Source: Rhyacichthys aspro
Lineage: Eukaryota; Chordata; Actinopteri; Gobiiformes; Rhyacichthyidae
Reading direction: 5' to 3'
NCBI GenBank assembly: GCA_036850595.1
Contig: CM072153.1
Coordinates: 16,324,169 to 16,388,168 of the forward strand
Length of the DNA stretch: 64,000 nucleotides
The position numbers and the translations under genes are program-made. Below the pieces are notes generated by a model. The model was not told the origin of the DNA, ran no database searches, and saw only the letters and a program-made list of their open reading frames with translations. Numbering within the stretch: the first letter of the stretch is position 1; each line of letters begins with the position of its first letter. Below, in pieces: positions 14,097 to 26,956 of this stretch.

Positions 14097-17000
14097 TTAG
14101 TTTGTATTCCTCTGACGGAGGTTCTTGTCTTTGTGGTTGTTGGTGGAGTTAGTTTTCCTTTAACAGGAATTAAAAGACATAATCAGCTCGTTGTTCAAAC
14201 AAAAGGTGACAAATTTTTGCACAGCTTGCAACTAAGACGTCATCTTACTGGGCAACACTATCTTTATCTTCAGTTTGTTACATGGTATGATATGACAAAA
14301 ATGCAAAGAAAGTCAAGTGCACAGTACAAATACTACTTCACAGTGTGTTTTTTCTATTTCATCTTTATGTGTAAATTAGCATTTGCTTTAGTTATACTTT
14401 GATCAGAACTCAAACTAGGTCACATTACGCTTCAAGATATTTGCGGCCCTAATTCAGGCCGCAAAGTACACTGAGCTCCAAGACAAGAAAGAAGATACAA
14501 GGTGATAAGCTACAACACGTCACACGGTGGCAAGCTAATCAAAGCTAAAGGAGAAAGGAAACTTCTTTACTTACAGTGGTCCAGCTGGGTCATCATCTGA
14601 AGCAACAAGGAAAAATAACGAGAGATGAAGACCAAAAAGACTCGCAAAGCATTTTGATGATGTGATTTTAAAAGTCCTTATATATGTGACTTTAAACAAT
14701 GCATCTAAATAATGGAATTAAAACAAAGCGGATATGAAGAGTCCAAATGCTAAATAACAGGCTATATTCATGCCACCTCAAGAATCACAAACACAAAATG
14801 CATTTCAGTTTGCCACACCACATTAAAACATAACAGTATTAGTGTCATGCACAGACGAGCAGTGCTTGTAATGAAAATGTATTCAGTTTAAAGTGATTAT
14901 TTAAAAGCAGCCTTATAATACAATCCACTGCAAAAAGTCACTGAAGCAGTGTGACAAAAACAGTCATCAATAAACACACATTCTGTCATGTCTTTAAAGT
15001 GATATGCATGCCATACATAATTGTTAATGCAAAAATATGAAGGCACTGGAGTAGAAAAAAACCTCAAAGCAATAAAAGAATTTAAAAATCTCGACAACTG
15101 TTTTAAGTACAGAAGCATGTACTGTGCTGTAAACTGGAGGGAGATGAATGCTTATTGAAATTCATGAGGCATGCAAAGACTCACACTTACCACAAACACC
15201 ATTTAGGTTATGCAATTTGGGACAAGGAGAGGTTGGGAGATATTACAACAATCCTAAAATATTCAACATCCAAAGCTAAGCTAATTGAATGCAACAAATC
15301 TAAATTATTCACATTTCATGTATGAAATTGAATGCATTCATATAATTGTATCTCTTCTGGAAGAAGAGGATTTTACTGTCACTTAAAGCTGTTTATTGCA
15401 CCATATTATAATTCTGCACATGTAATGAACCATAATGGAAATTCCTTTATGCCGACTAGCAGCTGTGAAGAGTCACTGTGGTTCATTTGCAGCATCAGAT
15501 CAGCGTGTGACAACATCACAATTCTGTTTGAGGGTGAAATGTCACCAAAATACCATTAATGCATATTTTATGATTATTCAGATGTTTTAAGTCCTCAAGA
15601 GTGAAAGCCCTGCATGGCATGTGCAGAATATAAGGTTAAATAATGTGTCTTGTCGTTAAGCTTATGGTAGCTCAGGGACATGCCAGAGTCCCAAGAAAGC
15701 CATAAATAATAAAGGGTTGTCTTCTTCCACAACACTACAGTATCATATTTCTCATGAATTTTAATCAGGAGAAACAGTCCTGACAAGGTGTGACCTAATG
15801 CAACAGTGTCCGCATATTGGCTTAATCCCACAGGACTGAATTATTGAATAAAAGCAAAGAACAGTGTCAGGTGACCTGTTCATGTTGGTGTCAAAGGGAA
15901 AACAACTGGTAGACAATGAAAATGTTGTCTCAATGAGCAACACAATGTCTGTAAATGGATTTTGAATTTAAATAAAAGAATACATAGAAACATAGTTTTT
16001 AATCCTTTCATCTTAACAGATCATACTGGTTCCACTATTTTTTTTTAAATTTGGTCATGCAACAGTGTCACTTGGTCAATTGGTCAATTATTTGACACAC
16101 AAACACATCCAGAAGTTTGAGTAATCTTTGTCTTGAGAATGTTGTGCATGATGATCTTGCTCACATTTGAGCTGCCTCATAGAGATGGTAATACATTTAC
16201 AATAAATTATGCAGCCCTACTTCAAATGTCATGTTTGGAGCTATGAAAAAACAACAAAGCAATATCTATATTATGATGTAGATTGGTGACTTACCGTCTT
16301 GTAAATCCTCAGGCTTCTTACGTTTCTCATAAATAACAATGATTATGACCAGAATGATGATCTCCATCAGGACTCCAAGAAGAGGCCAGAGCGGGGCCAA
16401 ATGGCTGCGGACCCTCAGTATAGACTTCTCATCATGGCTGCCAATCATGTTGGTGGCATTGCACTGGTACTCGCCGGGATCTGCGATGATGTCCAAGTTG
16501 TCAATTTGAAGCTCAGTGTAGTTGTCTTTGCTGTTGATGAAGAAGCGTCCGGTTGAGTTGTCCAGCTCCTATCACAGGGAAAGGTAAGAAATCCCTGTCA
16601 GTCAAAGCGGAGCTTCATACAATTGTTTTGCCTGATCAAACCCAAAGGACGTACCCTGTAAACCCCGTTGTCAAACTTGCGCCAAGACCACACCGGATAA
16701 GGATAACCCACAGACTTACAGTAGAGCACAGCACGCTGGCCCTCATTCTTATTCTCACTGCGCTTGTGGCCCGTTATCTCAGGAGCAGCTAAAACACAAA
16801 AAAAGAACACAATGAAAAACAATTCTTAATTTTGTTCATTAGAATTGGAAATTCTATGGTAATAAGTAATAATAATGGTTTTGGTAAGTGACTAATATAA
16901 CAATTAGAGCTGCATGACATTTAGTAAACATTGTACGAATTGACCAGCAATATTTTTATTCTGTGTTGCATTTTTAATAGAGCTTTTCAGCTTTAGGGAT

Positions 17001-20000
17001 ACAGCCAACATCCATTACAATAAAAGGCCTGTACCTAAACAACTCAGCCAAAAGCACAGTAACATCTACGAGGCCAGGCAGTAAGCCCTCATCTGATAAT
17101 GACCATCTGACTATAAAAAATAGAAGAGCATGGAATAGTAACAATCGAAGAGCAATCAGTCTTTTGCAATGCATATATTGTGCATGTTCATTTGAAATGT
17201 TTTTTTAATATGTTGCACAGCCCTTATTTATATTAAAAAGGTATCTGTATCATCTTTATACTTTATTATCAATCATCTCTTGGGTTTAAAATCTGTTGAG
17301 CCTATATGAGTCAAATTGCTCCCCAAAAAGCAAACAGTCCAAAAACCTAATTTGCCTGCATGGCTATGTGTGTGACCGCAGAAAAGGCTGTGACCAGATT
17401 TTACAGTTGAGACATAATCCCTTGCCATCAAACAAACAAGACACCATCTGCTGCCACTGAGCTCTGCCTTGGTTAGATGGAGGTGTCAAGGGCACCGGCT
17501 GCCCCTGCACAGTCCGCAGAGCTGTTTGAAATCACAGGTCCTCAAATGACAGAGCTGGTAGTGCTCAAGGCCACTTAGGCCATTTTTATTGGTTGCCCTT
17601 CTAATGTGGCCTTTCAAGTGACAACACGCCTGTAGCTTAAAAAAGAACACCTACATTTGATTTCGATGGTGGCGTTGGCTGGAGGAGACATCTCAAATGT
17701 GTAGACACACATGTAGACTCCTGCGTTGTCTGATCTTGGTTTGTTCAGCCTGTGGAGTACAAACCCGTGTTATAAGGAACTTATATTAAAATTTTGTGGT
17801 TTGAGATTCCCACGCCATATATGAGCGTTACCTGTATTCAGTGTTCCTATTTGTGCTGCGTGTTTCTGGGATCTCTTCTCCATTTTTCATCCAGTAGCTC
17901 TCTAAGTGGGCGCTGTGAGCACTGGTCAGGTTACACTGCAGTGTGAACGGCGGACTGTGGCTGTCCATGGGAAGGGTAACGTGTTCGGAGAAGGCGATAG
18001 ATGGCTCTGCAAGAAAAACATAGATCAGCTATGATAGAAGAATAATGCAGACGTGTGGAGGGTTCAAGAATGACGCTTTGATCAGCCACATGACAGTTAC
18101 ATCCAAGGACAATTTCCTCATTACAGTGTCAGCAGGCTACGCTATACAAGCTGTGGGACTTGCACAACCACAGGATGAAAATGTGATAAAGATGAACTCT
18201 GCTGCTACACAGGACAGGACCACATGACACAGGTAATGGTCTTCACACTTTGAGGATACTACTGGTGTCTTAGGGATGTACAGGGAGGGCTGAATCACGC
18301 AGGAGTCTGTAGGGGATGTTAGCTCTACACTGCCCACTCACTCTGCAGCACTGTTATAGTGGCCTGAGCACGGACCCAAGTGGTGGCCGGATTTTGGTGG
18401 AGGTCATTACGACGCGGGTCATTACTGGCTCTACACTCATAGATCCCAGCATCGTCCAGAGTGAGACGGGAGACACCCAAAACGCTGACCGCATTGGCAC
18501 CGTACGCTGTGTTGATGGAGACGCGTCGTTTACGTGCCCCGTCCCACAGCTGCCTGAAGGAGTCGGCGCGGTTGATCTCTGAGTACCACCATTGGATTTC
18601 TGGGGTGGGGTTTCCAACCACGTCACAGTACAACTCAAAGGCGTCTCCTGTCAGCTTTGTCTCAGACAGGGGTGACTTCACAAAACCAGCTGATTTGGGA
18701 TTAACAAAAGAGGCAGCATGTGAACAGAAAAGACAAAGAAATGAAAGCATGCAGGACTGAAAGAAAAGAATTAAACAAGAATCATGAAAAAACAGAGAAA
18801 ATAAGCAAACATATAGCACACAAAATGTATAAATTAAAGATAATGAAGAATGAAGAAATAAAATAAAGAAAAATACCATCCGTGTGTAACACATAAGGAA
18901 ATGTTATAGGTTACATCAGGACAACGTCTGAAGCAACAAGATGCTGACATTGACAACGGCAGCCTCTATAGAAGCAATTACTCTGGCTTGAACTTAAGTC
19001 TGTGACATATTTTGTGTGTACTTTCTTTTGTCCTGTAAGCTGTAATTGGTTGAAATCTAAACTCTCAAAAAACCTTATATAAACAAATGAGGAACAAGGA
19101 TTAAATTAATGCAGAGGGGTGTTGGTTTGGACATACATGGGTTGGACTTTCACATTGTTGTAGAGGACCATAGGTGTAAATTAAAGGGATTCCAATGTGT
19201 GAGGGCTAATTTAAATTGCCATGAAAATTCTGTATATTATGCCTTTTTTTAAAAAAAGACATAAAATAATCTTGACTGTTTCAATTTTGAAAGGAGAAAG
19301 GACAAAGGCACCATAGCTACAGTCAGTTGTTTGAAAAATGTCTCTCTAATCTCTTAATTAAAAAAAACAATAACAAAACCTTACTGAACTATGAGAGCGA
19401 AACCAAAATAATTTATTACTTATAATTAAACTAGAATATTCAACTAATCATGACATTGACATGAGATTATTATCAAAAACTGTGCAGCCATTATTTTAGA
19501 GAAAAGAAGCAGCCTCATATCTGCTCAAGCTTTTTTAAACTTCTATTCCTGGGAAGCTTTAATTCAATTCTACTGGGACGCCCCTGCCAGACTGCTCTCA
19601 CTTGGTTTTGTTCAATTAATGGCATCATATAAATTTGAGTCTGGCTCACACAGCGCCCATTTCCAAAAGTCCTCAAAGTGACCTTGTCGTTTTCAGTATG
19701 TCTTATTGGGATAATGAAATCATCATTAGTGCTGCTCAAACTGCTCTTTTGTATATAATTAATGCTAAATCGATCTCAGATGCTGGATGAAGTCAAGTGT
19801 AAAGCTAATTTTTTATTTTGTATGTCTTTATCTGTTATATCTAAATGTAGTAAAGAGAAACACTCGACTATGGCTGCACTGAGAAAGCAGAATGACGGAG
19901 GGCAGTAGTTATAGCTTGAAAGTATGGTCTATAGAGGCACTGTGGAGCGTGCATGAGATTGAGAGGAGATTTATAGAAGCTGCAGGTCTCTAGGGAGCGT

Positions 20001-23000
20001 GTGGGCGCATGTTGATAGACCCCCTCCGTTTCCATAGAAGCACTCTACAGCAACAAAGTAGGAAGAGCTAGCCCACCAGACCACCACAAGACAGATGACC
20101 ACATTTTGTGTAGAGGTGACATCACAAACCGGCCACTACCTCATCAGCAGTGGCTCACATACAGCTCCCTGTTTCTCTACATTCTGTCATATTGCAGTAA
20201 ATAATATGACTGGGGCTTAAAACTAAAACCAACACCTCAGCTCTCAACAATGAAGTGCTGAGAGACAGAGCCTGCCACCTCAGATCAAACAGATGTGTCA
20301 GAAGTGCTGAGCCAGTGGCAGTGTCCCAGCACGCCACAGTAGTGTCTCGATGACGCATGTGGCTCATGTTGATGTTTGGCAGGTGTTTGTGTTGTGTCAC
20401 AATCTGAACTCTAAGACTTGTGGTGAGCTTACAGTTTAATGGTAAGAGAATCTTTTTATCATAACCTTAAAATAATGAAAACATGAAGCCTCAAAGTCCT
20501 TCATGGTGCTCTGAAATGAAAATGGAAGAATGACCTCTTTTAAAGACTGGATGGTGAGACAGCCCACTGTGTCACTCTCAGTAGCTGAGTGTGTTACCAT
20601 GTTAGGAGAACACATATCTCGCCAAATCAACACAACTCTCCAACATCTGATATACACAATACAAAAGCTGGTGTAACAATACAAATCAGCTTGAAGCAGT
20701 GTTTTGCAGATAATAGTTCTTCACTGGTGACAAATACTGAAATGATATATAGCATTGCATTTAATTGTTGGCACATAATTGATTTTAATGCTTTTTTGTT
20801 TAACAGCAAAAGGAAAATGAAATCCAATAATTATTGCTCTTTTAATTATTCAGTTAAAGAATAAGTAAGTATTTTTGATATTTGTCAGTTTGGTGACATC
20901 TTGCCGTCTGCCTAAATGAGTAAGGGGGAGGCAGTAGGTTAGGTTCAAACAGGTGTGTACAACGACCACAGTAATATATAAATAATACTGTATATAAATA
21001 ACTGGTCCAACATTGTTTGAAACACTGTAAATGCACAGACTGTCTTTGCCTCTGTTTCAATAAAAGACAACGGACTTCTGCCTGATTATATCACTTCCAA
21101 GACAGCTTTAAGCTAAAAATAGCAAACTCCATTTGAAGTAATTATCCTAGTTCAATTGAGTAAATGACACTAGAGCTTGGAACTGATGTTTTTGCTTAAA
21201 ATGTATTTTAATGACTTCATTAGAACAAACTACTTGGGAGAGAGTCGATACAAGTATTATTTGCTGTAACGATTGAAACAGCATGACACCAGGTGTTTGT
21301 GGGCTGTTAATGCGACTGTGGCAGTTCTTATTGACAGATGCTAAATGAATATTCATCATCACAACACACATTTTAGACAGTGTAGATATACAAGGAGAGT
21401 GAAGGCCGGAGCAGTGAGAGGGACCATAGATCCACACTGACCATGTTTGTAATGTCTTTTAGGAAATATTGAGGTGGGTCTTCATTTTCTGATTTGCATT
21501 GGGTATACTATCGTATTTTGTACTTTTGTGTAAGTACTGTGTTTTGGAAGCACAGCGGTGCCTTTCAAATAAAAATAGATTCAACTACTTTTGGATCAAA
21601 AGTTATCAAAAATGTTGTCTGCTTCAGTATCCAACTGTGTACATGCTTTTCTTTTTCAAGTGCAACTGTTTTATTTGTCACTGACGTAAACAGATTCTTA
21701 AAAGATGTCCAACTAGGTGCAAGAAAAAAGAGATGGGCTTCATTTTACTGTAAATTACGTTCATTATAACAAACTTTGATTTTTCTTTAAAAAAATGAAT
21801 GTGCCTTCTACTTTCAGCTGTTCCCTTCAGGGGTCTCCACAGTGAATCATCTGCCATATGATGATCAAATGAATTTACTAGTTTAGATCTTTGTATATTT
21901 GCTGTTATTCAATGAGACGCAAACCCTTATGGAGCCTAAGCAAATATTGCTTCAAATGTAAGATGCCATTAGCAAATCCAAATGGCCCGTGTGATGTGGT
22001 TGGCCTCTATACTCATTAGTGCGCTGCATTACAAAGCCTTAGCTGGAACTATGTGGTCAGCAGAAGCTATAGTTATGTAAACTAGAACTACTTGCTGTTT
22101 AAGGTGTGCTACTATATTCTCATGCATTATTTACCAACAATATTAAAATACTAGGCCCTTTGAAGAGCAGTTGTACACAGTTCTAGCTATGCATCCTGAG
22201 GCCATTACATTTGAGCTGTAGGCCTATCTGCTGGAGATCTGATTGAAAAAGAGATGTTTCTCTGAGTGGGTGTGCATTATATGACGAGATGTGTAATGCG
22301 TTCCTACACATAGTTAACTCCAGGGAAGGCCAAAGCTGAATAAATTCTCACCCGTTCTGACACAAAATAACTGCAAAGAGAAGAAGGATACAGTGCGCAG
22401 TTACAGTAGCCTAACACTGAGCTGGGACGGGGGGCTACACTGTTCTAATGTGGTGGTGGGTTTAAGATTTATGAGCTGAGGGCCATTTAGACAAGTAGAA
22501 CTGCACTGAGAAATCAATGTCATTCTGCAGTGCCTCTATATCTCACTGAAGAGTTAACGGATTCACTGTTGCAAGAGGACATTAAAGCCATGGTTCCCAG
22601 TGCAGCATCTCAGCACTAAAAATAGAAGCATGCAGCAAAATGGACTGATGCTATTTACAGAGCTCTACTTCTTAGGTCCTACATCTAATTACATACATGG
22701 GTTGCTTTGTTCCAGCCAGAGACCCAGGCTGATGTAGAAGGAGGATGAGCCAATCTCAGCCTGTGGGGCAGTTCTGAATACCAAATGCTCACTTCCTGGG
22801 GCATATCCTCACAAATCAGAACAGATACAAGCCTGACAGCATCTTGGGTACATCTGTGCCAGGTTAAGCATGACCATTTTTAAGCAAAACCTCCCACTTT
22901 TGATCCTTTTGCCCTGAAGCCAATGGGGGAACTTGGTGAACGCGCTCCTCAGGTTTTGACTCTGTATTCAGCACCACACTTCAAAGCTTCAAAGGACGTT

Positions 23001-23448
23001 TTAGGGACACTGCACGGGCCTCAATGTGGCCCACTTCACACTAACGAATACAGATTGTAGCTGATTAATGATTTATTGACCCTTCAATTTATATTCTCAG
23101 AAAGAAAAACATCGTTTCATTGCAGTGATATGCTCCTTTTTTTTCTTTTTTTACTCCTATATGCAGCTAATAAGACCTGGCTGCTGGACAGATTTTCATT
23201 TTGGACACTCTCTCAGTAAATGCCTACACGTCTGATGATTCATTTAAATCCTGCAATGTCAGAAAGCCGGCGACATTCCTTAAAGACTGCATTTCGCATT
23301 GGTATTGGTCTAACGCGCTAAATGAACCCGCTATGCTGTCTGTAATTCATTTCTTACCGTTCTGGGAAGAGACATACTGCAGCATTAGGGATCCTAATAT
23401 CGCCAGCGAGAAGGACATGACTGCAGCTCTTCGCTTGCCAGGTACCAT
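14097..23448 (-). CDS. nptn: Neuroplastin, three-Ig membrane glycoprotein (Np65-type form)
   Basis: Basigin-family adhesion protein of synapses, known as a partner of plasma-membrane calcium pumps. Coding exons: 23358-23448, 18342-18689, 17832-18006, 17655-17749, 16655-16788, 16295-16568, 14575-14596 and 14097-14157. They sum to 1200 nt, 399 aa (human about 398). Order: signal peptide (1-28); Ig1 (31-146, one 348-nt exon) starting AGFVKSP; Ig2 (147-237); Ig3 (238-337) with TGHKRSENKNEGQ; transmembrane helix (about 340-361) with the family's conserved in-membrane Glu350; short basic tail. The last exon ends HKDKNLRQRNTN, the same as mammals. Ig1 begins and ends in the same codon phase, so skipping it would give an Np55 form. 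One of the two teleost copies (nptna or nptnb); I cannot say which. Confidence 0.95.
14597..16294 (-). other. nptn intron 6
   Basis: Intron between the transmembrane exon (donor GTAAGTC after 16295) and the 22-nt exon at 14575-14596 (acceptor TTGCTTCAG). It is AT-rich and I see no coding potential. Confidence 0.75.
18690..23357 (-). other. nptn intron 1
   Basis: Intron of 4.7 kb between the signal-peptide exon (donor GTAAGA) and the Ig1 exon. It holds a fish-type repeat fragment at 21807-21856 and a moderately GC-rich, possibly constrained stretch at about 22560-22880. Because the intron precedes the optional Ig1 exon, splicing or enhancer elements would be expected here, but none can be proven from sequence. 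No other gene seen. Confidence 0.7.
21807..21856 (+). repeat. Fish-type interspersed repeat fragment
   Basis: The core TTCAGCTGTTCCCTTCAGGG, followed by GTCTCCACAGTGAATCATCTG, closely resembles a repeat I recall as common in teleost genomes (CAGCTGCTCCC, then GGGGTCGCCACAGCGGATCATCT). Only the core is recognisable, so the element is a decayed fragment of an unassigned family. Confidence 0.6.
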
Positions 23449-23720
23449 CTTCGGAGAAGCGGGAGGAGGGATGGAAAATGCCGGGCTAAGGTGACCTGAG
23501 AGAGAAATGGTAGCGGTGATGATGTGAAGAGGGTATTGAGGCTCCCAGCTCCAGACGCAGGACGGGAAGTGTCGCTCGGTAGACTAGCGGGAGCCTACAG
23601 TACTGCCTCTGCTGCGGGGTACCTGCCGCTCTCTGCCGTCAGCCCGGTGCAGCGAGGGAACCACCTTTTTTCAGCGGCCAGTCTTAAATCCCGCGAGATC
23701 TCAGAGGAGCGCGGAGAGTC
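23449..23720 (-). promoter_or_regulatory. nptn: nptn 5' leader and CpG-rich promoter
   Basis: GC-rich, CpG-containing sequence directly upstream of the nptn signal-peptide ATG (23448), falling off to AT-rich DNA by about 23720. This fits a CpG-type promoter. No TATA box found; the start site is not placed. Confidence 0.5.
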
Positions 23721-25293
23721 TTTTAAATGTTGGTTTGGATTATTATTAGATTTGTTTTATTCCATCGTCTGTATTTTAAGAACTACACAAGTGGAGTGTA
23801 GGCAACATAGGCCTACACAATGTAGAAATGATCACTTGTATAAATGATTGACAACAAACAAAAAATAACAGGTGCAGGTGATAGGCCCACTATGATATAT
23901 AAGAGAACTGTGATTTAGGTTTACTGTTACTAGGGTTTTCATCCATTTTTACCACTGCGACAAAGCTGTGTTGGCAAATAATAAAGCCTTGTTTTACATA
24001 GTTTAAAATAAAAAAAAATGTAACTCATCATTAAATGCACAATATGCATAATTTTCTGGTGAATGCTTGTGATCAAAACTGATACTCCTGTTAAATTAAA
24101 AGCAAGGTTTAGCCAACCATAGCTTTTAAATGCATTTTTGTTTAGCTGTATTTTCCTTTCTTCTGTGAGCTGTGGTGAGAGATACACACTGAAAAACAAT
24201 GAAGTAATGTAGGCAGAAGCAGTGTGTGAGGATCCATTCATTTTCATCCATACTATAGCTTTAACTAACTGTACTAGTTCTACTACTATAGTTGGCCTTA
24301 AATGGGTTGTGGGTCAAGACCTCTTTCACTAAGCCACCTCAACAGCACGCTTTGCTTTAAGCACACGTTTAATCCTATTTCTCTTTTAACTAATATAGGT
24401 TAATTACTGACACCTACTAGGCTCCTTGTTTCTCGAGTGGATCTAGTTAAAAAAAACAAAACAAATATATTTTAGAAGTCTGTTATGCACGAGAGAAGTG
24501 ACACTGAACAAATGTATTGCTAAAAAGTTCAATAGCCTATTTTAAAACGTGTCCTCTAGTGCTTGAGACTGTATTGTAATCCATGGGACCATATGGTTTG
24601 AGCTGAAGATGAATGACAGGTCTTGAGGCAGTGACATCAGAGGCATTAGGGAATAGGCTCCTGACACTTGATACTGAAATGACCGTTTGAGTTTGGTATA
24701 TTCAATCGGTTTTCAGTCTCTCATGTTTCAAACTCAAGCACCTCCCATCATTGCGTAGAAGGATATATATGTGTGTATATGAGAAACAAGTGGAGATCTT
24801 TGCAAAAAGCCATCTATGAATGTGACATATCAACACCAGTTGCTCTGATGGACACGAGGTAGCAAATAATCATCTTGTTGTTATGTAGGCTAAATATTAA
24901 TATACATTGGAGAAATATTTTGTGCCTAAAATGCACACATTTGAAAGTCAAACATTACACATGTTGCCTGTAGAAGTCCAACTAGTGCATTGGTTGTAAC
25001 ATATGTTTCATAATACTTAGAAGAAAACATATTAGAGAGTCGAAATCTAAAAACTGATGAAGGGGCTTTGTGATGTCTTGCCTTTCACCAAACAGACTAG
25101 ACAATGAATAATACTGAATATATGAGCAGAGAAATGCTGCCCTGTAGTGGTCAAAACGGGAAGAATTTAAGAGTGTTACGAGGAAGAGACCAAAAGTCTC
25201 CAAAGTTTATTTTGAAATGCATTGCTCATAAAAATCACAGTTATAAACACAGTGATATAACAATTATAAAAATAAACACTGGGATATATGTAT
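23721..25293. other. Intergenic region, nptn promoter to UGT 3' end
   Basis: AT-rich, no convincing exon. A stretch at about 24020-24240 shares the short string TTTAGCTGTATTTTCCTT with 34812-34829, perhaps two remnants of one old repeat family. Otherwise I see nothing definable. Confidence 0.5.
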
Positions 25294-25299
25294 TTTATT
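25294..25299 (-). terminator. Probable poly(A) signal of the UGT gene
   Basis: Minus-strand AATAAA about 47 nt past the UGT stop codon, a short but plausible 3' UTR distance. Confidence 0.5.
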
Positions 25300-25345
25300 A
25301 TAGCATCTTATTTATATAGAATCAAAAAAATAGAAAAAGATCATT

Positions 25346-26938
25346 TCATCCCTGTTTAATTTTGTTTCGCGCAAAAATCATTCTACACACAAACCTTAGA
25401 ACAAAAACACATGTGTATATTAACATCAGAAAACCTGTGAGCAAAGCCACAATGACATCCAATGAGTGGTAAACAAACCAGGACATTCTGATGGACTCTG
25501 ACTTCAGGTGAGGGGCTCCTTTGTGCCTTATCACATATTCGATCCAAAACACTGCCTGGTCCAGTGGTTTCATCGGCTGGTCTTTGTGAAGCCTTGAGAG
25601 CCTCTCCATGTTTTTTGTGTAAGACGGTTCGTTCAGGACTGTCTTCAAGGCTTCTCCAAATATGTGCCTGTCCAGCTCAGCAATATCCACAATCACAGCT
25701 CCACCCTTGGCTTTTAACCTGGACAGATTTTCAGGCTGGTCGAAGAATAATGGAATTCCAGCTATTGGTACTCCATGGTAAATTGCTTCCTGAACGCCAT
25801 TGGTGCCACCATGAGTGACAAACACTTTGGTTTTGGGATGTCCTAAGAGATCATTCTGTGGAAACCATTTGACCAGCAGTGTGTTATTCCCCAGATTGGC
25901 AGGCCTTTGACCCATATACCTCCATATAACTTTCTGAGGTAGTTGGGCAAAAGCAGCAGCAATCTCCTCAGTTACTTTTAGTGGAAGATTTGCAACTAAA
26001 GTTCCCAGGCTCATCAAAATGACCCCATGATTACCAGAGCTCTGAACGAACTCCTCCAGATCTGCAGGCAGTGCTTTTGGAGGTTTGCACTGAAAACCAC
26101 TCATGTAGACAATATTGGGCATTGTTGGACGAGGATATTCAAAGATAAAATCATTTCTCATTAGCCATATATCAGCATCCAGGAAAAATGTTGAGTAATC
26201 TACATCAGAACCAAAGTAATGTTTAACTATTGGTTTGTAAACAGGTTCAGAGATGCATGACATTAAATACATTCCCAGTACATAACTAATGCAATTCTTG
26301 ATTCTTTGAGGAAATGTCATTTTGTCTGTCAACTCCGTGGCAGTATAAGGAACATAAGACAGAGGTGAAGGAGCCATGACAAAGTGACCTTCACCTTGAA
26401 TGGTCCATCTGACATTATATACAAGAGGAAGTTGGAGATAACGGGCCAGAATAGTCCCTCCACCGATACCAGGGTCAGTCAAAACCATATCGTACTTGGC
26501 ATCACGAAGTCTCTGCATCAAATTTTTGTCTTCAAGGATCTGGACTATGAGTTCGGCTAACTGCTTATGGAAAATAGTGAACTGTTCAACCATCAATGAC
26601 TCCATCAGAAAATGAGTCTGCATGCGAGACCAAAAAGACCCTGGGTCAGTCTGAAGCCGTATCTCTAGCTGTTGTGACAAAAATACTCCAAAGCTTTCCT
26701 CAAATCCACTAGAACTGGGTATACTAATAGAAGTATAGACAGGAGACTTCTCATTGATATACCAGCTTTGTGACATGCACAGCACTGTGATCTCATGACC
26801 TTTGGCATGCAGTTCCTCGAGGAGTATTTTCATGTTTACCCAATGGCTGCCATCTAAAGGGAACACCAGGATTTTACCCCCTGATGACCCAGAGAGTTGC
26901 ACTAGCAGTAGATAAAAGGAGATCAAAAGTGCCTTCAT
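25346..26938 (-). CDS. UDP-glucuronosyltransferase, single-exon, fish UGT5-like
   Basis: Transfers glucuronic acid from UDP-glucuronate to small lipophilic compounds in the ER lumen (detoxification, steroid and bile-pigment clearance). The whole 530-aa protein is one uninterrupted exon, as in fish UGT5 genes and unlike multi-exon UGT1/UGT2. The start is the ATG at 26938; an in-frame codon at 26950 is GTG and cannot be the normal start. Signal peptide about 1-18. Likely catalytic His32 (DGSHW) and Asp155 (VLTDP). The UGT donor-binding signature runs from WFPQND (358) through THGG to PLFFDQ (401). Membrane helix at about 493-515. The C-terminus ends in KIKQG, a KxKxx ER-retention signal. All key residues are present, so it should be active. 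A non-coding first exon is likely (see 27554-27610). Subfamily is by architecture only. Confidence 0.9.
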   Translation of the reverse strand: MKALLISFYLLLVQLSGSSGGKILVFPLDGSHWVNMKILLEELHAKGHEITVLCMSQSWYINEKSPVYTSISIPSSSGFEESFGVFLSQQLEIRLQTDPGSFWSRMQTHFLMESLMVEQFTIFHKQLAELIVQILEDKNLMQRLRDAKYDMVLTDPGIGGGTILARYLQLPLVYNVRWTIQGEGHFVMAPSPLSYVPYTATELTDKMTFPQRIKNCISYVLGMYLMSCISEPVYKPIVKHYFGSDVDYSTFFLDADIWLMRNDFIFEYPRPTMPNIVYMSGFQCKPPKALPADLEEFVQSSGNHGVILMSLGTLVANLPLKVTEEIAAAFAQLPQKVIWRYMGQRPANLGNNTLLVKWFPQNDLLGHPKTKVFVTHGGTNGVQEAIYHGVPIAGIPLFFDQPENLSRLKAKGGAVIVDIAELDRHIFGEALKTVLNEPSYTKNMERLSRLHKDQPMKPLDQAVFWIEYVIRHKGAPHLKSESIRMSWFVYHSLDVIVALLTGFLMLIYTCVFVLRFVCRMIFARNKIKQG

Positions 26939-26956
26939 GCTGATGTCCACAACAGA

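Noticed and set aside
18461..18760. Plus-strand open frames over the nptn Ig1 exon
   Set aside because: Shadow frames of the minus-strand Ig1 domain, with no homology of their own.
19238..19262. T7/A7 palindrome as a functional hairpin
   Set aside because: Simple A/T tract in an intron, expected by chance in AT-rich DNA.
26939..26950. UGT start four codons upstream
   Set aside because: The codon at 26950 is GTG; the first ATG is at 26938 and gives a proper signal peptide.
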